Positions 1 to 7,417 of a DNA stretch of 61,731 nt are shown here, in pieces. The notes under the pieces are model-generated. The model saw only the letters and a program-made list of their open reading frames with translations. It was not told the DNA's origin and made no database searches. The stretch covers positions 1-61,731 of the forward strand of contig SUUY01000007.1 of NCBI GenBank assembly GCA_015062285.1. The letters run 5' to 3'. How positions within the stretch are numbered: position 1 is the first letter of the stretch; each line of letters opens with the position of its first letter. A program made the translations under genes and the position numbers. This stretch comes from Alphaproteobacteria bacterium (GTDB lineage: Bacteria; Pseudomonadota; Alphaproteobacteria; RF32; CAG-239).

Positions 1-437
1 ATACTAGGCATACCATCGCTATCGAAAAACCTTAGCTTGTTATTGGATAGACCTTTATAAACTGAGTAATGATCCCACTCCTTACACTTAACCCTAACTA
101 TTAAAGAATTATCAGATTTAAGTTGCTCCATTTGATTAACTATCTCCTCAAAACTCAGCTTGTTATTATAAAATGGGCGCATAAATTTTATTTGAGGTTG
201 TTTCGTTGTTTTTAGATAATCGTTTATAAAAGTCAGTATTTGCTCCAATCTCTTATAATCAGCTCCATTCTCGGCAACATCAAAAAATGAGCTATAACAC
301 TCTAACTGGTCGATAACATAGTCATATAAGGCTTGAGCTTTTTTTTGTGATAAGTCATACCCAAGTATAACTAATGAGTTAATTCCCGAATATAGACTAC
401 AAAAACGGTCTAAGGCTCCTTGTTTAAAAGGTTTCAT
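1..437 (-). CDS. Hypothetical protein, N-terminal part only (runs off window edge)
   Basis: An uninterrupted minus-strand frame starts at the ATG at 435-437 (MKPFKQGALDRF) and is still open at the first base, so about 145 N-terminal residues are visible and the C-terminus lies outside the window. I see no signal peptide or membrane span. The last visible stretch contains WDHYSVYKGL and FFDSDGMP. I do not recognise a family. Only one base separates its start from the stop of the DUF3768 gene, so it is the distal gene of a three-gene operon. The neighbouring families suggest phage or plasmid origin; that is inference. Confidence 0.6.
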   Translation of the reverse strand, partial: MKPFKQGALDRFCSLYSGINSLVILGYDLSQKKAQALYDYVIDQLECYSSFFDVAENGADYKRLEQILTFINDYLKTTKQPQIKFMRPFYNNKLSFEEIVNQMEQLKSDNSLIVRVKCKEWDHYSVYKGLSNNKLRFFDSDGMPS

Positions 438-438
438 A

Positions 439-762
439 TTAATACTCACTCGCAAACATAACTGTTAAAACCCTATTAGTTACTTCTTCTAACTCTGGAT
501 TGGGCGAGTAGTATTCGTAATTCAAATCATACATATCAATCTTCCAGAAAATTTGTTGCCCATGATAATCAAAACAGCCAAAATCGTGTTCGCCATAAGG
601 ATCATTGTCTTCGGTAAAGATATTAAATGTTTTTACTTTATTTATAATCTCTTGTTGCTGTTCGGTTGGTAGGCTAGCAATCCCACTTGTTAAAATAACT
701 TTGCCTCCGATTAGAGTAGTCCTAAATTTATCATTTAATTCAGCAATGCGTTTTGTATTCAT
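439..762 (-). CDS. DUF3768 family protein
   Basis: This 107-residue protein carries the signature of DUF3768, a small family common in alphaproteobacterial plasmids and prophages: an early VILTSGI, a central FTEDNDPYGEHDFG, then FWKIDMYD and a terminal RVLTVMFASEY. The function of the family is unknown. I chose the internal ATG at 760-762 (MNTKRI) because an excellent ribosome-binding site (GGGGAGGA) sits six bases upstream. The longer frame to 789 would overlap the preceding gene and has no such site. It lies between a 67-residue gene upstream and an unknown gene downstream, all closely spaced on the minus strand. Confidence 0.8.
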   Translation of the reverse strand: MNTKRIAELNDKFRTTLIGGKVILTSGIASLPTEQQQEIINKVKTFNIFTEDNDPYGEHDFGCFDYHGQQIFWKIDMYDLNYEYYSPNPELEEVTNRVLTVMFASEY

Positions 763-775
763 AGCTATCCTCCCC

Positions 776-979
776 TTACTCAACATCAAAATAATTCATG
801 ACAGTTACAAGAAGGTGGTTATAATCCCCCGATTTAGCTTCTTCGTTAAAAGCATCAATTTCTTGTTGGGTGCACTTAGCTTGTTCCATAGCTCTTTGAC
901 AAATACCGAGTATGCAGAACGCATTACCATTTTGCCCAATTATATTAACTTTTATATGTGGGTATTTAATTTCAGTCAT
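776..979 (-). CDS. Small phage/plasmid-type hypothetical protein
   Basis: A 67-residue acidic protein starting MTEIKYPHIKV with a GGAG site upstream. The pattern IGQNGNAFCILG, then a helical middle with QEIDAFNEEA and the close SGDYNHLL, resembles a small protein seen repeatedly in phage and plasmid gene sets (recollection, not a search). No function is known to me. It is the first gene of the minus-strand operon that continues into DUF3768, and it follows a short leader and terminator on the same strand, which suggests that transcription into it is controlled. Confidence 0.65.
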   Translation of the reverse strand: MTEIKYPHIKVNIIGQNGNAFCILGICQRAMEQAKCTQQEIDAFNEEAKSGDYNHLLVTVMNYFDVE

Positions 980-1002
980 ATTTTTACTCCTTTAAAATAA
1001 AA

Positions 1003-1031
1003 AAAGAGCCAAGGTGTTTAACCAAGGCTCT
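1003..1031 (-). terminator. Rho-independent terminator, possibly an attenuator
   Basis: On the minus strand a stem AGAGCC/GGCTCT, with an inner GGT/ACC pairing across a small internal loop, is followed directly by a run of seven Ts. It lies just upstream of the first gene of the 1-979 operon, downstream of a possible 27-codon leader ORF whose stop falls inside the hairpin. That is the layout of an attenuator; it could also simply end a short RNA. Confidence 0.6.
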
Positions 1032-1101
1032 GAATAGTTACGGATTGAGGTAAGTAATATGCCCTACAAAACTTATTTTCTACGTTTGTAATGTAAAGCA
1101 T
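1018..1101 (-). CDS. Possible 27-residue leader peptide
   Basis: A minus-strand ATG at 1099-1101, preceded by GTGAGGTGTGAT (AGGTG as ribosome-binding site), opens a frame of 27 codons (MLYITNVENKF...) that stops at TAA at 1018-1020. That stop lies inside the terminator hairpin at 1003-1031. The position before the operon and the overlap with the terminator fit a leader peptide. The composition shows no run of one amino acid, so a classical biosynthetic attenuator is unlikely. It may be chance. Confidence 0.3.
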   Translation of the reverse strand: MLYITNVENKFCRAYYLPQSVTIQSLG

Positions 1102-1185
1102 ATCACACCTCACTTTCAAAACATAAAAACCTTTTCTGCTCTGATGAAAAAGCAGACTAAATAAGGCTTATATGTCAGTGATTTC

Positions 1186-1222
1186 ATATTCGAAATTAAC
1201 GAATCGATTCAACTTCGAATAT
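1186..1222. promoter_or_regulatory. Nested inverted repeats, candidate operator
   Basis: ATATTCGAA (1186-1194) and TTCGAATAT (1214-1222) are perfect 9-bp inverted arms, and a 10-bp palindrome GAATCGATTC (1201-1210) sits between them. They lie in the gap between the minus-strand leader/operon and the plus-strand gene at 1342. The other parts of 1102-1341 are AT-rich with no gene I can support. A dimeric regulator site acting on divergent promoters is the simplest reading. Confidence 0.4.
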
Positions 1223-1341
1223 AATTAATTATAACATATTCTACCGCAAATTGCAAGTTTAAAATCAAATAAAACAAAGGAAAATCAAGCGTTTAATAAT
1301 TTTGTTTATATAAAAATAAACTAATTTTAGGAGCTCAAAAA

Positions 1342-1524
1342 ATGAAAAAAGATGATGTCAAAGCTATTCGTGAAATTCTAGAAAGACTGAAGAAGGATTT
1401 AATTCACCGCCGTGGTTTTGTTTGCCAATGGTGCGGACACAAAGCCTTAACCCCAACTGGCGGAACTTGCCCCAACAGCCCCAATGGCAAACACCAATAC
1501 ATCAAAGCTAATGTTGATGAGTAA
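1342..1524 (+). CDS. Small zinc-ribbon-like protein
   Basis: A 60-residue basic protein beginning MKKDDVKAIREILERLKKD with a good GGAG site in front (TTAGGAGCTC). A helical N-terminal third is followed by CQWCGH and a later TCPNSPNGKH; CxxC plus C/H looks like a compact zinc ribbon. It stands alone on the plus strand between a candidate operator and a terminator. I do not know its function; a small regulatory or phage-type protein is possible. Confidence 0.6.
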   Translation: MKKDDVKAIREILERLKKDLIHRRGFVCQWCGHKALTPTGGTCPNSPNGKHQYIKANVDE

Positions 1525-1527
1525 AAT

Positions 1528-1559
1528 AAAGCCCTAAGATAAAAAAAACTTGGGGCTTT
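1528..1559. terminator. Bidirectional terminator
   Basis: AAAGCCCTAAG (1528-1538) pairs with CTTGGGGCTTT (1549-1559) around an A-rich loop, directly after the stop of the 60-residue gene. T-rich sequence also follows on the minus strand, so it can end the convergent ankyrin gene as well. Confidence 0.6.
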
Positions 1560-1777
1560 GAAACTATGCTATTCTGTTTTTTTAATTAGTGTGTGTTCTA
1601 CAAAATACCTGACATTTTAGAGGTTGAGGGGCTAATATCACATTTTTATTGTTTTTTGCCAGGTTGTATTCTTGGCACTTACAATATTTTTTCTTTTGCA
1701 AAGTTGTTTTACAATTAGCAGATTTATCACAACTAGTTGTATCTTTTTTAGTTTCTTTATTTTTTTTCTTAGGTTTT

Positions 1778-3349
1778 TTATTTTCTATTTTTATGGGATT
1801 GTTTTTGTTTTTGAGTTTGAATATTACATTCTCTTTCTTTACCTTGTTCATCGAAGCAAACCAAATCCTTTAATTGCCAGTATATATTTCTTTTTTCTTC
1901 ATACAAATCATTATCATGTAACTTAGACATTTCATCTAAATAATCTAAAGTTGTCATCCCTTTATGGTCTTTAGCACTATAATTAAATTTTTTCTTCAAT
2001 AGCATATCAATAAAATATATAATCTCTTTCTTTGTTTTTTTATTATCTATTTTTGATCCCACATACAAACCTATATAATTATTAAATGGACGAGCACGAA
2101 GATTTTTTACTAGATAAAGCAATAAAGTATCCTCTTCAGGATTTATTTTAGCATCAAAATCAATATTATTTTGCAAAGCAAGTTCAAATAATTCTCTATC
2201 AAATTTATTTACAATATTAAATATTACAGAATATCCGTTCTTATCTTTTTCGTTAATATTAGCCCCAGCTTCTAACAATACTTTTACAAATTCTTTTTTC
2301 CATTTTCTAGATGCCACAATTAATGCATTATCTCCATTTTTATTTTTACTATTTACATCAGCCCCTTTTTCTATAAATAGTTTTATTACATCTAAACTGT
2401 TATTATTTGCAGATGCCGTAATTAAAGCATCATTTAGTTCATTAATTTCTACACCTTTATTAAGAATAAATTTCACTATATTAATATTATTATTAAATGC
2501 AGCCCAAGATAATTTGCATCTTTGGGCTCCATTGTTTAATAAAACCTGAATAATCTCTGGATTTTGAGTAGACATACACGCACTTTCAACGTGAGTATCA
2601 TTAACTATTGCTCCTTTTTTTATTAAAAATTTAACTAATTCTGGATTGTCACTATATAAAGCGGCATAAGTTAAAGCTGTTTTTCCGTCTCTATCTTTTG
2701 AGTTAATATTTATACCAGCGTTTAACAAAAATTCTACAATTTCAAAATTTTTATTTAAAATACAAGCATTCATTAGAATAGTATCTCCCAAAAAACGATC
2801 TCGTTTTTTGAAATCCACACCTAAAAATTTTAAGATTTTAAGCTCTGTTAATGTTGTGTGTTTTAAACCATCATATGAATATAAGTTATTATAACTCCAT
2901 ATTAATTTTATACCTCCCATAAAAATAAGAATCAAAATAATTATTGGATATAAAATTTTTTGTTTATTAAAATTATAATTATTTTTTTCATATTTAGTCA
3001 TTTTATTATCTTCTTTTATATTTTGAACATTAGAATCCTTTTTCGCTAAAAACACCCATAGAACAAATACTGCTAATCTATAAAACATATTTTTAAATTG
3101 GAAAAAATAGGTAACACTGAGTTTTTCGAGTAAAAATTCTGATGCTAAAGAAACACCAAGCCCTAAATATACAGCATAAAACCAAAATTATTTATTATAA
3201 TTATTTTTTTTGCAAAAAACTAAAGCCGTAATGAAAATACAAGGATCACAAAAATAAGCAAATAATTTCATTCCTATATTAGGATTTATAAAGAAGCAGA
3301 ACGCAAAAAAAGCAAGCAATATAATACATTTAAACATTTTATTATTCAT
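1778..3349 (-). pseudogene. Ankyrin-repeat membrane protein gene interrupted by an in-frame stop
   Basis: Reading from the ATG at 3347-3349 the frame gives MNNKMFKCIILLAFF and a second hydrophobic stretch, then meets TAA at 3188-3190 (codon 54). In the same frame it continues past the stop (FWFYAVYLGLG...) into a 436-residue open stretch from 3088. Together the frame would encode about 520 residues: several membrane spans in the first ~150, then about six to eight ankyrin repeats (GDTILMNACILN, DGKTALTYAAL, NGDNALIVASR). The upstream start is well supported, because its ATG overlaps the stop of the PLD gene (ATGA). The only downstream ATG, at 3088, has no ribosome-binding site. The sequence therefore looks like a nonsense mutation in one coupled gene. 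The last residues overlap a Lys/Cys-rich frame at 1582-1851, so the 3' end may be shifted too. Confidence 0.7.
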
Positions 3350-3885
3350 CTTGTTATTTCCTTGTCTTTAAACCATTTTTCAGAATTTGCTTTAGTATTC
3401 ATTCTCCAAAGTTGTTCAAAACGATCAACATATTTATTAATAGCATTATAATTTTTTTCTAAAAACAAACAATTTTCACTATTCTTATCACTAGCTGGGT
3501 TCGTCCAATTAAAAGAACCTGTCGAAACAATCTTTTTATCATAAATAGCAAACTTATTATGCTCTATTTTATATTTGCTATTCACTCGTATGTTAACACC
3601 ATACTCATATAAATCAATGACTTTTGATGATTTTGAAGATGCTTGCAATCTATCTGTTAATATTCTTAATTTTACTCCTCTGTTATGTGCATTCTTTAGT
3701 GCTTCCACAATTTTATCATTGTTTATAGAATATACTGCAACATCAATAGTTTCTTTTGAATCGTTAATAAAACCTACTATTGTTTCTTCACATTGTTTTG
3801 AAGGAGTAAACTTAACATCAATCCCTGCAAAACAAGGAAAGCATATAAAAATTAGCAATACAATAACAAATAAAACCTTTTTCAT
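3346..3885 (-). CDS. Secreted phospholipase D-family nuclease
   Basis: This 179-residue protein has a signal peptide (about residues 1-20, hydrophobic core VLFVIVLLIFICF) and one PLD (HKD) domain: EHNKFAIYD, an HxKx4D motif, followed by STGSFNWT. A single HKD in about 160 residues is the size of the Nuc-type bacterial endonucleases, which dimerise to form one active site. The export signal suggests periplasmic or secreted DNA cleavage. Its stop codon overlaps the start of the ankyrin gene (ATGA), so the two were translationally coupled. It sits in a defence-like cluster; whether it acts on incoming DNA or as an effector is not shown. Confidence 0.8.
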   Translation of the reverse strand: MKKVLFVIVLLIFICFPCFAGIDVKFTPSKQCEETIVGFINDSKETIDVAVYSINNDKIVEALKNAHNRGVKLRILTDRLQASSKSSKVIDLYEYGVNIRVNSKYKIEHNKFAIYDKKIVSTGSFNWTNPASDKNSENCLFLEKNYNAINKYVDRFEQLWRMNTKANSEKWFKDKEITR

Positions 3886-3931
3886 ATTTGCAATTATTGC
3901 TAAATAAAATTATTTGTCAAGATATTTTGTT

Positions 3932-4141
3932 CTACAAATGTTCTTTTTTTGAGGTTGTTTCATTTTTTAATTCATATCCGAAAATATCAGCATAATTGTC
4001 TGCATTATGTGTAATTCCAAACTGTGCTTCAAGCCAGTGCCCATTCCTTCCATCGTGACGTTGATTCATATTATCAACAATAGGAGCTTTTCCTCTTACA
4101 TTATTTCTAAAAATTTCAATTAATTCTTCTTTATTTGGCAT
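3932..4141 (-). pseudogene. N-terminal remnant of a MvaI/BcnI-like restriction endonuclease
   Basis: The 69-residue frame contains GRNGHWLEAQFGITHN followed by YADIFGYELKNETTSK. This matches in style the N-terminal part of MvaI/BcnI-type restriction enzymes, where a GxxxExxFG helix is followed by the D...ExK nuclease residues (ADIFGYELK here). Such enzymes usually run to over 200 residues; this frame ends two to three residues after the ExK strand. No continuation is visible in the other frames before the PLD gene, and no methyltransferase is next to it. I read it as a decayed restriction gene. Family assignment is from motif memory. Confidence 0.5.
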
Positions 4142-4257
4142 AGTTTTCTCCCAAATAGAATTTTAAATAAATCTAGTGTAAGTCTACATCTAAAAATTGA
4201 CATTAAGCAAGAGATAAATATACTTTATCTATGTTTTAATAATAATTTGAGGTAATT

Positions 4258-5091
4258 ATGTCTGTTCCAACATTTGAAAAATTATTTAACCCATTAATTA
4301 CAGCTATGCATAATCTTGGCGGTTCTGCAAAAAATGAAGAAATCGAAAGTGAAGTAGCCAAAATACTTAATTTGAGTGATAAGGATATTGCAGAAATACA
4401 TAGAGGAAATAGAACAAAACTTAGTTATCGTTTGGCTTGGGCTAGAAACTATCTAAAACGAGCTGGTTTAATAAATAATTCATCTCGAGGTGTTTGGTAT
4501 TTAACATCTGAAGGATTAAAAATCCAAAATGTAAATAATAAAGATATCGTGAATAAAGCTAGAAATAATGGTATAACAAAAGATGTATCAGTATGTTCAA
4601 ATCAAGATTCGGATAGTGAGTTAGTTATAGAACAAGATACTTGGGAAGATAAATTACTCTCAATATTGAAGAGAATGGATCCTTTTGCATTTGAGCGCTT
4701 ATCACAACGACTACTAAAAGAAGCTGGATTTGAAAATGTTGAAGTTACTAAAAAATCAGGAGATGGTGGAATAGATGGAAAAGGAATTCTTAAAATTGGT
4801 GGATTAGTTTCTTTTAATGTATATTTTCAATCCAAACGCTATGAAGGAACTGTTTCTTCATCTATTGTGCGCGATTTTAGAGGGGCTATTGTTGGACGTG
4901 CAGATAAAGGCATTATTATCACGACAGGAATGTTTTCTAAAGATGCTAAAATTGAAGCTAGAAGAGATGGAACATTAATGATTGACTTGATAGATGGTAT
5001 TGAATTAGCGCATAAATTAAAAGAGTACAACTTAGGAGTTAACATTATTGAGCAGATTGAAATAGAGGAAGATTGGTTCAATCATATATAA
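4258..5091 (+). CDS. mrr: Mrr-type restriction endonuclease
   Basis: A 277-residue protein with the two-part build of Mrr. The N-terminal winged-helix domain (about 1-95) reads TFEKLFNPLITAMHNLGG...LSYRLAWARNYLKRAGL...GVWYLTSEG. A C-terminal PD-(D/E)xK nuclease domain (about 130-260) has DPFAFERLSQRLLKEAGF, GDGGIDGKG and FQSKRYEG, the last supplying the catalytic QxK. Mrr enzymes are type IV, cutting modified foreign DNA and needing no partner methylase. It reads away from the restriction remnant at 3932, with the gap between them holding both promoters. Length and motifs are complete, so it looks functional. Confidence 0.85.
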   Translation: MSVPTFEKLFNPLITAMHNLGGSAKNEEIESEVAKILNLSDKDIAEIHRGNRTKLSYRLAWARNYLKRAGLINNSSRGVWYLTSEGLKIQNVNNKDIVNKARNNGITKDVSVCSNQDSDSELVIEQDTWEDKLLSILKRMDPFAFERLSQRLLKEAGFENVEVTKKSGDGGIDGKGILKIGGLVSFNVYFQSKRYEGTVSSSIVRDFRGAIVGRADKGIIITTGMFSKDAKIEARRDGTLMIDLIDGIELAHKLKEYNLGVNIIEQIEIEEDWFNHI

Positions 5092-5223
5092 ACTGATTTA
5101 TTTGGAAATATTTTGATATTTGAATTTAATTTTATTATGAAAACATTATATTGCACATATATATTTGATTAGTTTACTATTGAAGATTTTTATTTTATAT
5201 AATTATGTTAATGGGGATTTGTT

Positions 5224-5868
5224 ATGAAAGATTATGAAGCAAAAATTAAATTATCACTCATTCAGTATCTATTGCAAAATGATAACAAACAAGCTATCAT
5301 AGCAACAGAAGTTCCAATCAATCAGACACAAAATATTGTCGATGTTTTACAGATTTCACCGATGATTTCTTGTGCTTTTGAAATTAAAAGTGACAAAGAT
5401 AATTTTTCTAGGCTGAGTAAACAGCTTCAATCTTATTCTTCTGTATTTAACTATGTGTCAGTTGTTGTTTCTGAAAATAATTATAAAGCGATTTTACCTT
5501 TGTTACCTAAAAAAATAGGTATAGTTTTGGTTACAGGATCTAATATCACAGTGAAAAGAAAGGCTATGGAAATTAAAAGACTTTCTAAAATTGCATTAGC
5601 TAAAATAATATGGAAAAACAATATATTGAAAATAATGTCAAATAAATTTGCAACAAATCGATTGAAATATTTATCTGATTATGAATTGCGAAAGTTATTC
5701 ATTAAGCACTACAATCTTGAGGAAATTCGTGTTTATGCATATAATTTCTTAATGCAAAAATATCAAACTTCTTTTACGAACTTTCAAAAAAATTTAGGGG
5801 CATATATTCACGAAGATGATTTGGTAGAATTAAATATCCAAAATACCAACTTTAAAAACATTACTTAA
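5224..5868 (+). CDS. sce7726-like nuclease-fold protein
   Basis: A 214-residue protein starting MKDYEAKIKLSLIQYLL. The core TEVPI..NIVDVLQIS..ISCAFEIKSDKDNFSRL..QLQSYSSVFNYVSVVV has the spacing of a PD-(D/E)xK-like fold (D in VDVL, E and K in FEIKSD) and resembles the sce7726 family, often found in accessory and defence regions (recollection). The C-terminal 80 residues are helical and basic. Its last 39 bases overlap the end of the convergent Beta-protein gene, so the two must share one locus history. Target and partner are not shown by the sequence. Confidence 0.6.
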   Translation: MKDYEAKIKLSLIQYLLQNDNKQAIIATEVPINQTQNIVDVLQISPMISCAFEIKSDKDNFSRLSKQLQSYSSVFNYVSVVVSENNYKAILPLLPKKIGIVLVTGSNITVKRKAMEIKRLSKIALAKIIWKNNILKIMSNKFATNRLKYLSDYELRKLFIKHYNLEEIRVYAYNFLMQKYQTSFTNFQKNLGAYIHEDDLVELNIQNTNFKNIT

Positions 5869-6900
5869 ATATAAATTTATTCTAACGCTTATCCAAAATG
5901 ATGGTATTTTCTTAGTAATATCCCCTTCTGATGCCTTTATAATTTCTTGTATACCCCAAAGTGAGGAATCTATTTTTTCTTCATATACTTTAATAATAGC
6001 TCTGCTCGCAGCATCTTCATATCCTCCATCATCTCGACGACATTTGTAGAAAAAATACGATTCCAGATAAGGTATATCTACTCTTGGAATCCAACTACCT
6101 CCATAAGATGCATAGGTTAAAGGGTGTATACTTCCATAATCGCCATAAATCAAGCTATTATTAGCGATTAATGGTTTTAATTGCTTATACAGTTCAAATT
6201 CTTTAATTGGAAAATATCCTTCATCTCTAGGAGTTATTTCTGAAACACTTTTAGGAAAACTTGAAGATAGCAAAATAAATTTATTCTTTTCTAAAGAATT
6301 TCTACGAATGAAGTCATTAATCAAGTCTTTAGCTTTAAACAATATTTCAGTTAAAGGGGCTTTTGATACATAACCGAAATCAAGAATGAATAAAAACTTA
6401 TGCTTATCTTTTTCAAAATTTTGTAATATTTTATTTATGAGTTCGAACATTTTTTCATTAAAAATTAAGCTATCGACACTTAAAGGCAACCGAATTGCAA
6501 CTAGATTAAAAGAAAATAAAAATTTTTCAAATTCTGCTTTCAGATCAGAATCATTTGGATTATTTATTAATGCTAAGCAAGGTATAATTTTATTGTTTTT
6601 TTCTTTTATTGACAAACAAAAATTATACCAATTATCAAAACCTTCATTTTTTTTTGCAAATAATCTTATTTCTGTATTTGTAAATTCTTTCTCTGTTGTA
6701 AAATCTAGAATAAATGGTTGATTTGGTTTCAATTCTAGAATTTTTTCTATATTTTTTGCTATACTACCTTCTTTATCTTTTTGAGTAATTCTAGAACGTG
6801 TTAACTCAAAAATAGGAAGTAATTTTTGTAAATCACTATGTCTTAAAGCCTCTAACTCAGCATTTCTTGTTCTAAATATCGGATAATATGCGTATTCCAT
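5830..6900 (-). CDS. Beta-family protein (Beta_protein / sce7725-like)
   Basis: This 356-residue protein begins MEYAYYPIFRTRNAELEAL, the typical opening of the Beta_protein family named after a phage T4 protein, and carries the family's late block YGDYGSIHPL...GGSWIPRVD...YFFYKCRRDDGGYEDA. Molecular function is unknown. It is the last gene of a minus-strand operon: the ImmA/IrrE gene ends ten bases before it and an AAGGATC site precedes its ATG. In genomes I recall, Beta-family, ImmA/IrrE and sce7726-type genes tend to occur together, as here. A role in phage or plasmid conflict is inference. Confidence 0.7.
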   Translation of the reverse strand: MEYAYYPIFRTRNAELEALRHSDLQKLLPIFELTRSRITQKDKEGSIAKNIEKILELKPNQPFILDFTTEKEFTNTEIRLFAKKNEGFDNWYNFCLSIKEKNNKIIPCLALINNPNDSDLKAEFEKFLFSFNLVAIRLPLSVDSLIFNEKMFELINKILQNFEKDKHKFLFILDFGYVSKAPLTEILFKAKDLINDFIRRNSLEKNKFILLSSSFPKSVSEITPRDEGYFPIKEFELYKQLKPLIANNSLIYGDYGSIHPLTYASYGGSWIPRVDIPYLESYFFYKCRRDDGGYEDAASRAIIKVYEEKIDSSLWGIQEIIKASEGDITKKIPSFWISVRINLYLSNVFKVGILDI

Positions 6901-6910
6901 TATGTGATCC

Positions 6911-7417
6911 TTATTTGCTTAAAAGTCCCAAATCTTTTGCTCTATACTCACAAGCCATACCTGAAACATTAAATATAGCTGCTAATTGTAATAAAGAATT
7001 ATTTCCTTTTTTTATTTCATCTATAAAAGGTTGTTCTGGCATTAATATCTTAGCGGCAAGTCTATTAGCTTCAACTTCTTCCACAGAATGATCTGGACTA
7101 CGAAAGAAAGAAACATCATTAAATTCATGTTTTTCTTTTTTATGTAGTATATAATGAGCTACTTCATGAGCAATAGTAAAGCGCTTTCTTTTCTCATTAT
7201 GAAAAGCATTAACATATATATACCATTTACCTGATTGAAAAACTAAACGACCTGAAATATCTTTATCCATATCAACGTCATCAATTATACTAATTCCTAA
7301 TTCCTTAGCAATTGCTCTAACATCTATAGGGTGATTATGTCTTTTTAATAAATTTTCAAGTTCGTCAAGACTTGGTGTACTTTTAACTATTGGATCTTCA
7401 ATATTTATGAAGGCCAT
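6911..7417 (-). CDS. ImmA/IrrE-family metallopeptidase
   Basis: A 168-residue protein with the zinc-protease helix RFTIAHEVAHYIL (HExxH) and the downstream EVEANRLAAKILMP helix that supplies the third zinc ligand in ImmA/IrrE proteases. The N-terminal 60 residues (LKRHNHPIDVRAIAKELGISI) are the usual lead-in. There is no fused DNA-binding domain. Such proteases cleave a repressor or antitoxin-like partner when the cell senses DNA entry or damage. No HTH repressor is adjacent; its neighbours are a membrane coiled-coil protein (start and stop share a base, TAATG) and a Beta-family protein, so its substrate may be one of these. Confidence 0.85.
   Translation of the reverse strand: MAFINIEDPIVKSTPSLDELENLLKRHNHPIDVRAIAKELGISIIDDVDMDKDISGRLVFQSGKWYIYVNAFHNEKRKRFTIAHEVAHYILHKKEKHEFNDVSFFRSPDHSVEEVEANRLAAKILMPEQPFIDEIKKGNNSLLQLAAIFNVSGMACEYRAKDLGLLSK

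Noticed and set aside
605..1000. Plus-strand 131-codon ORF
   Set aside because: Antisense to DUF3768 and the 67-residue gene, both well supported by motifs and ribosome-binding sites.
1649..1926. Plus-strand hydrophobic ORFs
   Set aside because: Phe-rich translations of T-rich antisense DNA over the ankyrin gene end; no start signal.
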